A stretch of 13,086 bases of DNA, taken from positions 1-13,086 of the forward strand of contig DLVL01000100.1 of the NCBI GenBank assembly GCA_003444085.1, written 5' to 3'. Within the stretch, counting starts at the first letter, position 1; each line of letters begins with the position of its first letter. This DNA comes from Kosmotogaceae bacterium. GTDB lineage: Bacteria; Thermotogota; Thermotogae; Petrotogales; Kosmotogaceae. Made by a program: the position numbers and the translations under genes. The notes under the pieces are model-generated. The model ran no database searches, was not told the DNA's origin, and worked only from the letters and a program-made list of their open reading frames with translations. Shown here piece by piece: positions 1 to 7,279 of the stretch.

Positions 1-927
1 CTTGACAAAACCGGTACGGTAACTATAGGAAAGCCAACACTCACAGATGTAATACCCCTGAACGGGTTTGATCACGAAGAGGTTATGTCATATGCTGGAG
101 CCCTTGCAGCAAAGAGCTCACATCCTCTTGATAGAGCGATTGTCGAAAAGTTGGACGATCTATCCGATATCAGCGTTGAGCAGTTCAGTGTTGAGGCAGG
201 CAAGGGGATATCTGGAATAGTCGCGGGGCACAGAGTAATAATGGGTAACAGAAAACTCGTAGAAAACCATCGCGATGAGAGCGTGAACAAAATTGATGAA
301 CTGAGCGCTTCAGGAAAGACGGCTCTGCTGGTTGAGATCGACGGCACAATTTCGGCGGTCCTGGGCATTGCCGATACTGTGAAAGAATCATCACAGGCTG
401 CAATTGAGGGACTCAAAGACAGGGGAATTGAAGTTGTGCTACTAACCGGCGATAACGAAAAAGTTGCGGCTGCTGTCGGAAAGAAGCTTGGCATTTCAAG
501 GGTAGTAGCTGAGGTTCTCCCAGAGGACAAGATTGAAGTTGTCAGGGAACTCCGTTCAAGGGGAGAAATCGTGGCAATGGTTGGAGACGGTATCAATGAT
601 TCTCCCGCACTGGCGGAAGCAGATGTGGGCATAGCCATAGGATCAGGCACGGACATCGCAGTGGAAAGCTCTGATGTGGTACTGATGAGAGACGATCTCA
701 TGGACGTTGTGAAAACCATGAAACTCTCCAGGGCAACCATGAGGAACATCAAGCAGAATCTCTTCTGGGCGTTCTTCTATAACTCACTGGGAATACCGGT
801 GGCAGCAGGTGTATTCTACCTGTCCCTTGGATTTAGACTGAACCCAATGATTGCTGGAGCAGCAATGGCTTTTTCCAGCGTCTCGGTTGTTCTGAATGCA
901 CTGAGGTTGAGAAAGCTCAGGATCTAA
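1..927 (+). CDS. copA: Cu(I)-exporting P1B-type ATPase, C-terminal part (5' end outside window)
   Basis: This is the C-terminal half of a heavy-metal P-type ATPase that pumps Cu(I) out of the cytoplasm using ATP. The frame is open from base 1. Its second residue is the phosphorylated aspartate of the DKTGT motif, so the metal-binding and first six membrane segments lie upstream of the window. In order it shows the nucleotide-binding SHPL motif (near residue 40), GKGISG, TGDN, LPEDK and the hinge MVGDGINDSPAL. Two terminal membrane helices follow, with the YN pair (FFYNSLG) and the M-x-x-SS signature (MAFSSVSVVLNALRL) that mark Cu(I)/Ag(I) pumps of the CopA group. The common SEHP motif reads SSHP here, keeping the key histidine. 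copZ and csoR follow directly on the same strand, which supports copper as the substrate. The promoter is not visible. Identity is secure; only the metal preference (Cu versus Ag) rests on family rules. Confidence 0.95.
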   Translation, partial: LDKTGTVTIGKPTLTDVIPLNGFDHEEVMSYAGALAAKSSHPLDRAIVEKLDDLSDISVEQFSVEAGKGISGIVAGHRVIMGNRKLVENHRDESVNKIDELSASGKTALLVEIDGTISAVLGIADTVKESSQAAIEGLKDRGIEVVLLTGDNEKVAAAVGKKLGISRVVAEVLPEDKIEVVRELRSRGEIVAMVGDGINDSPALAEADVGIAIGSGTDIAVESSDVVLMRDDLMDVVKTMKLSRATMRNIKQNLFWAFFYNSLGIPVAAGVFYLSLGFRLNPMIAGAAMAFSSVSVVLNALRLRKLRI

Positions 928-929
928 TT

Positions 930-935
930 GGAGGT
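930..935 (+). promoter_or_regulatory. Ribosome binding site that sets the copZ start
   Basis: GGAGGT lies 7 bases before GTG 943. The upstream in-frame TTG at 928 has no such site before it (the copA stop codon immediately precedes it), so the internal GTG is the likely start. Confidence 0.75.
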
Positions 936-942
936 GGATGCA

Positions 943-1149
943 GTGAAGATATGGATTGACGGGATGTCCTGTGAACACTGCAGGAAAAGGGTTGAGAGAC
1001 AGCTTGAGATGCTCGAAGAAGTGAGAAAGGTATCAGTTGACCTCGATTCAGGCATAGCTTTTCTGTCTGGTGCCGGGTTGACTCCGGACAGGATAGTTGA
1101 AGCTATCAAGAACGCGGGATACGAGGTGAAGGAAATTGAAGAAGACTGA
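943..1149 (+). CDS. copZ: HMA-domain copper chaperone, CopZ-like
   Basis: This small soluble protein of 68 residues consists of a single heavy-metal-associated domain. It has the metal-binding GMSCEHC loop (cysteines at residues 10 and 13) near the N-terminus. The rest fits the babbab ferredoxin-like fold and ends in the usual AIKNAGYEV helix-strand. Such proteins carry Cu(I) to CopA and hand it to CsoR-type sensors. The open frame extends upstream to a TTG at 928, but a strong GGAGGT at 930-935 sits 7 bases before GTG 943. Starting there removes five residues (MEVDA) and begins the domain at its first beta-strand, so I chose GTG. The gene starts 15 bases after copA stops and overlaps csoR by 14 bases, so the three should be co-transcribed. 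A role as a metallochaperone is inferred from size, motif and context. It could also be viewed as a detached metal-binding domain of CopA. Confidence 0.9.
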   Translation: MKIWIDGMSCEHCRKRVERQLEMLEEVRKVSVDLDSGIAFLSGAGLTPDRIVEAIKNAGYEVKEIEED

Positions 1150-1441
1150 ATCAACCGATGATCATGGATTAAAGACTAAGAAACATGAAAAATCATTGAG
1201 ACTACTCAAGACCGCCAAAGGCCAGGTTGATTCGGTGATAAGGATGATTGAAGAAGAGAGGTACTGTGTAGATGTTTCAATGCAACTACTCGCAACCATC
1301 TCGCTTCTGAAACGAGCAAATACAGAGATAATCAACAGACATATCGAAACATGTGTCAGGCACGCTGTTGAGAAAGGTGATATTGACGATAAGATCCAGG
1401 AACTTGAACAACTAATGCGTTACCTGGAAAAGTCTCTGTGA
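1136..1441 (+). CDS. csoR: CsoR-family copper-sensing transcriptional repressor
   Basis: This 101-residue all-helical protein of the CsoR/RcnR family (DUF156) binds operator DNA as a tetramer and releases it on binding Cu(I). The copper ligands are all present: Cys44 (ERYCVDVSMQL), His69 and Cys73 (NRHIETC). Their spacing of 25 and 4 residues is the same as the C-H-C set of Mycobacterium CsoR (36, 61, 65). This separates it from the nickel (RcnR) and formaldehyde (FrmR) branches. The start is TTG 1136, inside the end of copZ, with GAGGTG at 1123-1128 giving a 7-base spacer; no in-frame ATG is available nearby. The first 20 or so residues are a charged, probably flexible tail. As last gene of the copA-copZ-csoR group it probably represses the group's own promoter, which lies outside the window. 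The gene ends 16 bases before the convergent beta-galactosidase gene. Confidence 0.92.
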   Translation: MKKTESTDDHGLKTKKHEKSLRLLKTAKGQVDSVIRMIEEERYCVDVSMQLLATISLLKRANTEIINRHIETCVRHAVEKGDIDDKIQELEQLMRYLEKSL

Positions 1442-1457
1442 ACATATCCCGGAGTAT

Positions 1458-3320
1458 TCAGTCTTTTCTTACTATTGTCCAGTCGTAAGGTGGAATGATT
1501 AATTCCCCGTCTTCAGTATTGACTTTCAAACGGTGTCTGAAAGGGTTAAGCAACACGAGGCCATTCTGAAGATGGACCGGTTCGGCGCCCTGGAAGTCTC
1601 TCTCCTGCAATCCCATTAGCTGCAGTACCATGGAAGCCAATTGCGTTTGCGGTACAGTGGCAAGGAAGTACCATCCTTCTTTCTCAGAGAGCGCGGTATA
1701 GCTCTCGAAAGGTTGTTCAGAAAAAGCAGCGAGCTGCCTTGCCCCGTTGAGCTCGACAAGGTCCACTATGAAGCTGCCTTTGAGAAGAGTACCATTGAGG
1801 TCCACAGAGATTGCTTTTTTGATTCCACCGAAATCTTCAACCGTAATCCCCAGTCGGTCATGAATAATACTGGGGATATCCCCGCAGATCGTGTTGTTTT
1901 CATCCTTGACTCCTGTGTGAGCTGTTACCAGTACCTTTCCGTTGAAATCAAGGAGTTTCCTGGCAAATCCCTCATCCAGGAAAAACGCTGTTGGGATTAT
2001 TAGCACAGAAAAAGGATCGAGGTCACTGTCTGAGAAGACAAAGTCTACATTGTAGCCCAGCTCTCGGACCGCTTTGTAGATAGGGAATATGCCGTCTTCA
2101 AACAATCTAAAATCGTTATTGATGCCATCGATGCGGTTTATCCAGAAGTTCTCATAGTCGATATATATGCCAATTTCTTTCCTTCTCTTTTCCAGCGATT
2201 TTGAGCTCACTGCTTCGAAAGCTCTTGAAGCGGAGGTAGCCCTGGGTGTGATCTTGCCGGAATAGCCCACAAGGCCGCCATGATACTGCTCTGCTCCATA
2301 AGGAAGCTGACGGAAGCGGAAGATCATGGAGCCAAAAGCCCCATACGCAAAAGCCTGCTTTATCCAGTAGCCAAGCTGTTCAGGCTCATAGTATCTGTTG
2401 ACCCGTTGCCAGTTAACGATTCCTGGTTGCTGTTCCATTACGACGAATCCAGTATCTTTCAAAGAGCGCATCAGGTCATGGTTCATTCCCTGAAGCAAGT
2501 GATCATAGTCACCTGGAGAGTAGTTGTCCCAGCTCACAAAATCAACGTGTTCCGAGAGCTTTCTGTAGTCAATTTCAGTGAAGTTTACCATCATATTGTG
2601 CGTTATGGGTTTGGCAGAGAACCTTCTTACAAGAGTTGCCTGTTCTATATGGTAGGAAAGGACTGAATCTGAAGAAAAACGCATATACTCAAGCAACAGA
2701 TGAGGATTGACAGAGGCAACGGTCTTCATCGGCGGGTCTATCTGATCCCATTCAGTATAAGTTTGGCTCCAGAAAACGGTTCCAAGGGAAGAGTTCAGTC
2801 GATCAAGAGTAGAGTACTTCCTGCGCAACCAGTTCCTGAACTCTCTTGCACAGTTCTCACAGAAACAAACGGTGGTGCCATGGCAGCCGTATTCATTGTC
2901 TATTTGCCATGCGATTATTCGGTCATCATTGCCGTAGTGTCGAGCAAAGGCCTCTGTAATTATTCTTGAATGATGTCTGTACAGCTCAGAGTTGAAACAA
3001 TAATGCTTCCGCGAGCCATGTAGCCTTAGATGACCGTGTTCGTCTCTTTGGAGGATGTCCGGGCTCTTCTTTACCAACCATATTGGAGGTGACGCTGTTG
3101 GTGTTCCCAGTATCACCTTAAGGCCTGCCGATGATATAACATCAAGCGCGCGATCGAACAGTGAGAAATCTATCTTCCCCTGCTCTTTTTCGACAACCGA
3201 CCAGGAGAATTCTCCGATTCTCACAGTGTTGAAATTCATCTCTTTCATCAGCTCTACGTCCCGGCTCCAACGACTCTCTGGCCAGTGTTCCGGATAATAT
3301 GCAGCTCCAGTTATCCTCAT
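1458..3320 (-). CDS. GH42 beta-galactosidase, intracellular
   Basis: A glycoside hydrolase family 42 enzyme of 620 residues, slightly short for the family (usually about 650-690). It hydrolyses terminal beta-galactosides. The N-terminal TIM barrel starts with YYPEHWPESRW and NTVRIGEFSWS. The acid/base is Glu143 in WQIDNEYG and the likely nucleophile is Glu296 in FVVMEQQPG. Cys108, Cys152, Cys154 and Cys157 match the four-cysteine zinc site known from the Thermus GH42 enzyme. A glutamine-amidotransferase-like trimerisation domain follows (about residues 380-560), then a small C-terminal beta domain. There is no signal peptide, so it acts in the cytoplasm on imported sugar. It is the last gene of the operon; its ATG overlaps the stop of the preceding permease gene by 4 bases (ATGA). 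The upstream GGGGAG is weak and about 11 bases away, so coupling probably drives translation. The true substrate (lactose, galacto-oligosaccharides or another galactoside) cannot be read from sequence. Confidence 0.95.
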   Translation of the reverse strand: MRITGAAYYPEHWPESRWSRDVELMKEMNFNTVRIGEFSWSVVEKEQGKIDFSLFDRALDVISSAGLKVILGTPTASPPIWLVKKSPDILQRDEHGHLRLHGSRKHYCFNSELYRHHSRIITEAFARHYGNDDRIIAWQIDNEYGCHGTTVCFCENCAREFRNWLRRKYSTLDRLNSSLGTVFWSQTYTEWDQIDPPMKTVASVNPHLLLEYMRFSSDSVLSYHIEQATLVRRFSAKPITHNMMVNFTEIDYRKLSEHVDFVSWDNYSPGDYDHLLQGMNHDLMRSLKDTGFVVMEQQPGIVNWQRVNRYYEPEQLGYWIKQAFAYGAFGSMIFRFRQLPYGAEQYHGGLVGYSGKITPRATSASRAFEAVSSKSLEKRRKEIGIYIDYENFWINRIDGINNDFRLFEDGIFPIYKAVRELGYNVDFVFSDSDLDPFSVLIIPTAFFLDEGFARKLLDFNGKVLVTAHTGVKDENNTICGDIPSIIHDRLGITVEDFGGIKKAISVDLNGTLLKGSFIVDLVELNGARQLAAFSEQPFESYTALSEKEGWYFLATVPQTQLASMVLQLMGLQERDFQGAEPVHLQNGLVLLNPFRHRLKVNTEDGELIIPPYDWTIVRKD

Positions 3321-4135
3321 CCTTTGACACTCCCCATCGTAAGACCTTCAATAAAGTATCTCTGGAACATTAGAAATACTACCAGAGGAACTACCGCAGC
3401 AATTATCGCTCCTGCTGACATTACGTTCCAGCTTGTTATCCATTGTCCTTGCATTGTAACAAGTCCCAGAGTTACAGGTTTCAGCCTGTCACTCTGCAGA
3501 AGAATCAGTGACCACAAATAGTCATTCCAAATCCAGGTGAACTCCAGAATGCTCAATGCCGCCATGGCTGGAAGTACAAGAGGCAATGCAATTCTTCGGT
3601 AGATGGTGAAGCTTCCTGCTCCGTCAATCCTGGCTGCTTCAAAGAGACTGTCCGGAATGGTCTTCATGAAATTTCTTAAGAAGAAGGTACAAAACCCTAA
3701 CTGAAACGCAATGTGAAATAGAATCACACCGTGATAGGTATCATACAGACCTGTATTCACGGAAAACCTGTAAACCGGTATCAGCAACATTTGAAACGGA
3801 ACGAGCATACCGCCTACGAAGACCATTAGAATCGGTGTGGACAGCTTGAAATCAAACCAAGAAAGAGCAAATGCCGCAAGGCTAGAAAGGAATAGAGCTC
3901 CGATAACTGAAGGTACAGTGATTATGAACGTGTTCAGGAAATACCTTCCCATGTTTGCGTCAGTCCAGGCAGTTATGTAATTACCTGGCTTCAGCTCTCT
4001 GGGCGGTTCCCACCATCGCCTCATCAGCATAAGCTCATCCATTGACTTCAAAGAAGTAAAGACAGAGATCAGAAATGGGGTTAGCCAGACAACGACAAGG
4101 AACGTTGCTAAAGCATAAAATATGAAGCGCTTCAT
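3317..4135 (-). CDS. Carbohydrate ABC transporter permease, MalG type (CUT1)
   Basis: An inner-membrane subunit of 272 residues of a CUT1-family sugar importer. An N-terminal membrane segment (about residues 5-28) is followed by a periplasmic stretch and five more hydrophobic segments. The cytoplasmic EAA loop that docks on the ATPase is at about 166-189 (EAARIDGAGSFTIYRRIALP). The C-terminus ends in GLTMGSVKG, typical of the MalG group. Translation starts at ATG 4135 with AAGGAGG just upstream. The start overlaps the stop of the partner permease by 4 bases (ATGA), and its own stop overlaps the GH42 start in the same way, so the three are translationally linked. The partner is the MalF-type permease directly upstream. 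Substrate is inferred as a beta-galactoside from the neighbouring hydrolase; the permease sequence alone does not show it. Confidence 0.93.
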   Translation of the reverse strand: MKRFIFYALATFLVVVWLTPFLISVFTSLKSMDELMLMRRWWEPPRELKPGNYITAWTDANMGRYFLNTFIITVPSVIGALFLSSLAAFALSWFDFKLSTPILMVFVGGMLVPFQMLLIPVYRFSVNTGLYDTYHGVILFHIAFQLGFCTFFLRNFMKTIPDSLFEAARIDGAGSFTIYRRIALPLVLPAMAALSILEFTWIWNDYLWSLILLQSDRLKPVTLGLVTMQGQWITSWNVMSAGAIIAAVVPLVVFLMFQRYFIEGLTMGSVKG

Positions 4136-5004
4136 AACTCTGCCTCCTTCTTTAGTACATGGCGTATATAGAATATGATGAACCCCAAGGTAATGAGAAA
4201 CTGAACAGTCGCAATCGAAGATCCGTAACCCATCCGGTAATTATGGAATGCCTGAACATACATGTAATTCGCCATGACACTGGATGAATAGAATGGTCCA
4301 CCTCTGGTCAAGACATACACAATATCGAAAGCCCTTAACGAGTCGATAATGCTGATCGTTACAGCTATGACCATTGCCGGCCTCAGCATGGGAAGAACGA
4401 CACTGAAGAAACGTCGCCAGGCGTTTGCTCCGTCAACGTATGCGGCCTCAACAAGCTCGTTGGGCACGAGTTTGAGCCCGGCAAGAAAGAGGACCATGGC
4501 ATATGATATCTGTTTCCAGGAAGCTGCAAGAATCAGGGAGTACGTAACCACTGAAGGATCACTCAACCATCCGACTGGACCTAAACCAAACAGTGCCAAG
4601 AGGCTATTCAATGCACCTGTACGGGGTTCCAGGATCCACATCCATATTTGACCAATAACTACGAATGAAAGTGTCATTGGCAAATACATAAATGTCTTGT
4701 ATATCTTGGATCCTCTAAACTTCTGGTCAAGAAAGACAGCGAGCAGCAGTCCCAGAGGAACGGTTACTCCCGCAAATCCTACTAGCCACCTGACGTTGTT
4801 CAATAAAGATTTCTGGAAATTCGGGTCGCCAAACAGCCTTCTGAAATTCGCAAAACCTATCATTTCGTAGGTCGGTGATACTCCGTCCCAGTTTGTGAAA
4901 CTCAGTATGAGTGTTTGAACCAGCGGGATTATCACCCATATCGCGTACATCGTAAGAGGAAGAGCAAGAAAAGCATATGGGACCCACCAGCGCTTAGATT
5001 TCAT
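4132..5004 (-). CDS. Carbohydrate ABC transporter permease, MalF type (CUT1)
   Basis: A membrane subunit of 290 residues that pairs with the MalG-type permease to form the channel of a sugar importer. It has six predicted hydrophobic segments beginning at about residues 8-36 (WVPYAFLALPLTMYAIWVII). The EAA coupling loop lies at about 186-209 (EAAYVDGANAWRRFFSVVLP), followed by the RGGP motif common after it in MalF-type proteins. It lacks the long extra periplasmic domain of E. coli MalF, as is usual for CUT1 systems in other phyla. The start at ATG 5004 has GGAGG a few bases upstream. A strong hairpin (5024-5051) stands between this gene and the binding-protein gene before it, and may lower expression of the permeases relative to the binding protein. 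Confidence 0.93.
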   Translation of the reverse strand: MKSKRWWVPYAFLALPLTMYAIWVIIPLVQTLILSFTNWDGVSPTYEMIGFANFRRLFGDPNFQKSLLNNVRWLVGFAGVTVPLGLLLAVFLDQKFRGSKIYKTFMYLPMTLSFVVIGQIWMWILEPRTGALNSLLALFGLGPVGWLSDPSVVTYSLILAASWKQISYAMVLFLAGLKLVPNELVEAAYVDGANAWRRFFSVVLPMLRPAMVIAVTISIIDSLRAFDIVYVLTRGGPFYSSSVMANYMYVQAFHNYRMGYGSSIATVQFLITLGFIIFYIRHVLKKEAEL

Positions 5005-5023
5005 CAGTTCCTCCGGTTAACAA

Positions 5024-5051
5024 TACAGGGAGGGGTTCACCCCTCCCTGTA
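5024..5051 (-). terminator. Intercistronic hairpin between binding protein and permease genes (attenuator or RNA-stabiliser)
   Basis: A perfect 12-bp stem (5024-5035 with 5040-5051, arm TACAGGGAGGGG) closes a 4-base loop. It fills most of the 55-base gap between the solute-binding protein stop and the MalF-type start. Read on the minus strand it is followed only by TTGTT, not a long U tract, so full termination is unlikely. Partial termination, or protection of the upstream mRNA from 3' exonucleases, would give more binding protein than permease, as is known for malE-malF in enteric bacteria. The function is inferred; the structure is seen directly. Confidence 0.65.
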
Positions 5052-5059
5052 GGAGATGA

Positions 5060-6274
5060 TTACTCGAAGATTCTTTGTCTTTCTTTCTCGAGATTGCTGA
5101 GCAGTGTTTCAACTCTATTCGGGAAAACCATGAACTCGACAAAAGCATTCATTCCTGCTTCTGCCATCTCGGGATCAGTATCACGGTCATAGAACTGCAT
5201 TACCCCGTCAGATCCCAGAATCATTTCAAGCCCTTTCTTGGCATGAGCATCAGGAGCTGGGACATGCTTGTTAGCTGCAAGTCTTCCGAGCTCTGTGGCA
5301 AAGTACTCCTGAGCTTCTCTGGATGCTATGAACTGGAGGAAAACTTTGGCACCATCTTTGTTTCTTGCTCCTGCGGGAATCATGAATCCATCGATCGGTG
5401 TATCTTCATAGACGCCGATATTCCCATCAATGATCGGGAATCTGAAGAAATCGATGTTGTCCTTGACTGCTTCAGGAGCAACGTCCTTGATGAACTGACC
5501 CATAAGGTACATTCCCGCTTCTCCTGTAAAGAGGAAGTTAGCTGCATCCTGCCAGTTGTAAGACGTGTGATTGTCAAGAAAGTACCCTTTTTCTGCCAAC
5601 TGGCCCCAATAGTCGAACACTCTTTTGACTCCTTCATCAGTATAGGGAATAACGCCTTCGGTAAGCTTAAGATGGTAATCCAGGCCATTGACTCGCATGT
5701 TGAGGTAGTCAAACCATCCTGCAGCAGTCCACAGGAATCGCGTTCCGATTGTTATCGGAATCTTGCCAGCATCTTTTAGTGTTTGACACACATCGAGAAA
5801 CTGTTTCCAGGTAACCGGAACACTGAGACCAAGCTCGTCAAAAACTTCAGTGTTGTAGTAAACGCCCCACCAGTACCAGGACTGCGGCAAGAAGTAGATT
5901 TTTCCATCATGCGAGGATGCACTCTTGAAAGCCGCAGGGAAATCTGCCTCAAATCCTTGAGGAAAGATGTCATCGATCGGTTCAAGTAGTCCTCTGCTGG
6001 CAAAGAAACGCATTCTTTCTCCCGCGAACCAGGTTACCACATCGGGAGCGTCCGACGATCCCAGCCAAGTTCTCAGAAGAGTCTTGAAGTCTTCATGCGG
6101 AAAAGTGTTCACGACAACGTCATATTCCGGGTAGAGATCTCTGAACTGATCAACAAGTTCAGCAAATACGCGTCTTGGCGCAGGGTCGGACATGTACGAG
6201 TTAATCACCAACCTCTGCGCTGAGATCGTCAATGCAATGACGACCACCAGAATAACAAGTAGTGCTCTTTTCAT
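5060..6274 (-). CDS. Extracellular sugar-binding protein of ABC importer (family 1 solute-binding)
   Basis: A secreted substrate-binding protein of 404 residues that captures sugar outside the membrane and delivers it to the two permeases encoded after it. Residues 1-19 form a Sec signal peptide: positive start (MKR), a hydrophobic core, and a likely cut after ISA (before QRLVINSY). There is no lipobox cysteine, so it should be released into the periplasm rather than lipid-anchored. The mature part has the two-lobe features of family 1 binding proteins, such as DLYPEYDVVV, APDVVTWFAG, TWKQFLDVCQTLKDAGKIPI and FLFTGEAGMYLMGQF. The rich tryptophan content (for example SWYWWGVYYN) fits sugar stacking. 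The start ATG 6274 has GGAGG 8 bases upstream and lies 14 bases after the lacI-type gene. Substrate is inferred to be a beta-galactoside or galacto-oligosaccharide from the GH42 enzyme in the operon. Confidence 0.93.
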   Translation of the reverse strand: MKRALLVILVVVIALTISAQRLVINSYMSDPAPRRVFAELVDQFRDLYPEYDVVVNTFPHEDFKTLLRTWLGSSDAPDVVTWFAGERMRFFASRGLLEPIDDIFPQGFEADFPAAFKSASSHDGKIYFLPQSWYWWGVYYNTEVFDELGLSVPVTWKQFLDVCQTLKDAGKIPITIGTRFLWTAAGWFDYLNMRVNGLDYHLKLTEGVIPYTDEGVKRVFDYWGQLAEKGYFLDNHTSYNWQDAANFLFTGEAGMYLMGQFIKDVAPEAVKDNIDFFRFPIIDGNIGVYEDTPIDGFMIPAGARNKDGAKVFLQFIASREAQEYFATELGRLAANKHVPAPDAHAKKGLEMILGSDGVMQFYDRDTDPEMAEAGMNAFVEFMVFPNRVETLLSNLEKERQRIFE

Positions 6275-6288
6275 CTCTTACACCTCCA

Positions 6289-7239
6289 TTATGCGCTTCC
6301 GCGCAAGATTAGTTCGGGAATGTATCTCAGTTTTCCGCTCCTTTTTCCAGAGAGAATTTCGAAAGTTGTGCGAACCATCTCACTTACTGGGATTCTCAAA
6401 GTGCTGAGGTCTGCTGCTTCAGCAAAAAACACATCGTCAAACCCGATCACGAGTACATCCTTTCCTATACGGACTCTTCGCTCCCTCAGCGCTCTCATTA
6501 CACCAATTGCCATCATGTCGTTGTGACAAAAAATGGCTTCAGGGAGGGCATCCAGGCCCTTCACTGTCTGATAAGCCACGCGCCAGTCAAGGGAAAGGTT
6601 GAATACCTGAGCAGAATCTGCACCACCAAAACCCTCGAGGAAGCCTTCAGTTCTTCCAACAGTAGCCGCTTTTCTTGGATTATCCATGATCAGTGCAACT
6701 CCACCAATGCCAAGATTGCGGAGGTACTCACCTGCTTTCTTGCCACCTTCATGGTCATCTATCCAGACCTCATCCAGTTCAGCTTCAGGAAAGTGCACGC
6801 CAAAGGATACAACCTTGTGTCCGCTCCTTGAAGAACGCTCGAGGTGCCTGAACTCATAACCTTCCGGAGCGACTACGATTGAATCAACTCCGGTTTCCTC
6901 AAGCAGCCGAAGAGCCTTCTCTTCCTTTTGATGGCTCCTGTTGGTGTCTGTTACAATGACAGTGAGGCCCTGGTCATTCGCTAAATCTTCTATTTCCCCA
7001 ACTGCTTCCGCGTAGAATGGGTTTCTTATGTCAAATACCAGGACCCCCAACCTTCCAGTTTTGCCTGACCTGAGTGATCGTGCATCCCTGTTGGGAAGAT
7101 ATCCAAGTTCTTTAATAGCTCTGACAACCTTCTCTCGAGTATTGTGACTGACACCGGGAATCCCGTTTATTACACGTGATACGGTCATCATGGAAGTATT
7201 GGCCTTTTCTGCAACTTCTCTGAGAGTCACACGCTTCAA
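6289..7239 (-). CDS. LacI-family transcriptional regulator, probable repressor of this sugar operon
   Basis: A LacI/GalR regulator of 316 residues. The N-terminal helix-turn-helix is complete (TLREVAEKANTSMMTVSRVING, then the hinge region GYLPNRDARSLRSGKTG). A periplasmic-binding-protein-like sensor domain follows, from GRLGVLVFDIRNPFY to the C-terminus, including FCHNDMMAIGVMRAL and VIGFDD. The open frame runs up to ATG 7281, but I chose TTG 7239. It has GGGAGG 8 bases upstream, begins the protein right at the helix-turn-helix (MKRVTLREVA), and the extra 14 codons would be the operator itself, starting inside the -10 box. It is the first gene of the operon, so it should repress its own synthesis as well as the transporter and beta-galactosidase. 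The inducer is probably the imported sugar or a product of its hydrolysis; this is inference. Confidence 0.93.
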   Translation of the reverse strand: MKRVTLREVAEKANTSMMTVSRVINGIPGVSHNTREKVVRAIKELGYLPNRDARSLRSGKTGRLGVLVFDIRNPFYAEAVGEIEDLANDQGLTVIVTDTNRSHQKEEKALRLLEETGVDSIVVAPEGYEFRHLERSSRSGHKVVSFGVHFPEAELDEVWIDDHEGGKKAGEYLRNLGIGGVALIMDNPRKAATVGRTEGFLEGFGGADSAQVFNLSLDWRVAYQTVKGLDALPEAIFCHNDMMAIGVMRALRERRVRIGKDVLVIGFDDVFFAEAADLSTLRIPVSEMVRTTFEILSGKRSGKLRYIPELILRGSA

Positions 7240-7247
7240 TTCGATAT

Positions 7248-7253
7248 CCTCCC
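7248..7253 (-). promoter_or_regulatory. Ribosome binding site that sets the LacI-type regulator start
   Basis: GGGAGG on the minus strand, 8 bases before TTG 7239. No comparable site precedes ATG 7281, which overlaps the -10 element and would lie upstream of the expected transcript start. Confidence 0.75.
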
Positions 7254-7254
7254 T

Positions 7255-7279
7255 GTTAACGTTAACTGTTAACGTTAAC
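7255..7279 (-). promoter_or_regulatory. Tandem palindromic LacI-type operator
   Basis: Two identical perfect 12-bp palindromes, GTTAACGTTAAC, at 7255-7266 and 7268-7279, are separated by a single T, giving a 13-bp centre-to-centre spacing. Each has the central CG flanked by A/T-rich arms that LacI-family operators commonly show. The array begins directly next to the -10 box and covers the expected transcription start, so a bound repressor would block the promoter. The regulator encoded immediately downstream is the obvious ligand; that pairing is inferred from position. Confidence 0.85.

Noticed and set aside
72..752. A long minus-strand open frame opposite copA
   Set aside because: It is a serine- and threonine-rich shadow of the copA frame, with no ribosome site and no recognisable domain.
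5016..5021. An extra GTTAAC half-site before the MalF-type gene as a second operator
   Set aside because: Only six bases match, with no palindromic partner. A similar GTTAAC occurs by chance inside the GH42 gene near 2408.
5075..5779. A 234-codon plus-strand open frame opposite the sugar-binding protein gene
   Set aside because: The opposite strand encodes a clear family 1 binding protein with signal peptide. This frame has irregular composition and no domain, so I treat it as an antisense shadow.
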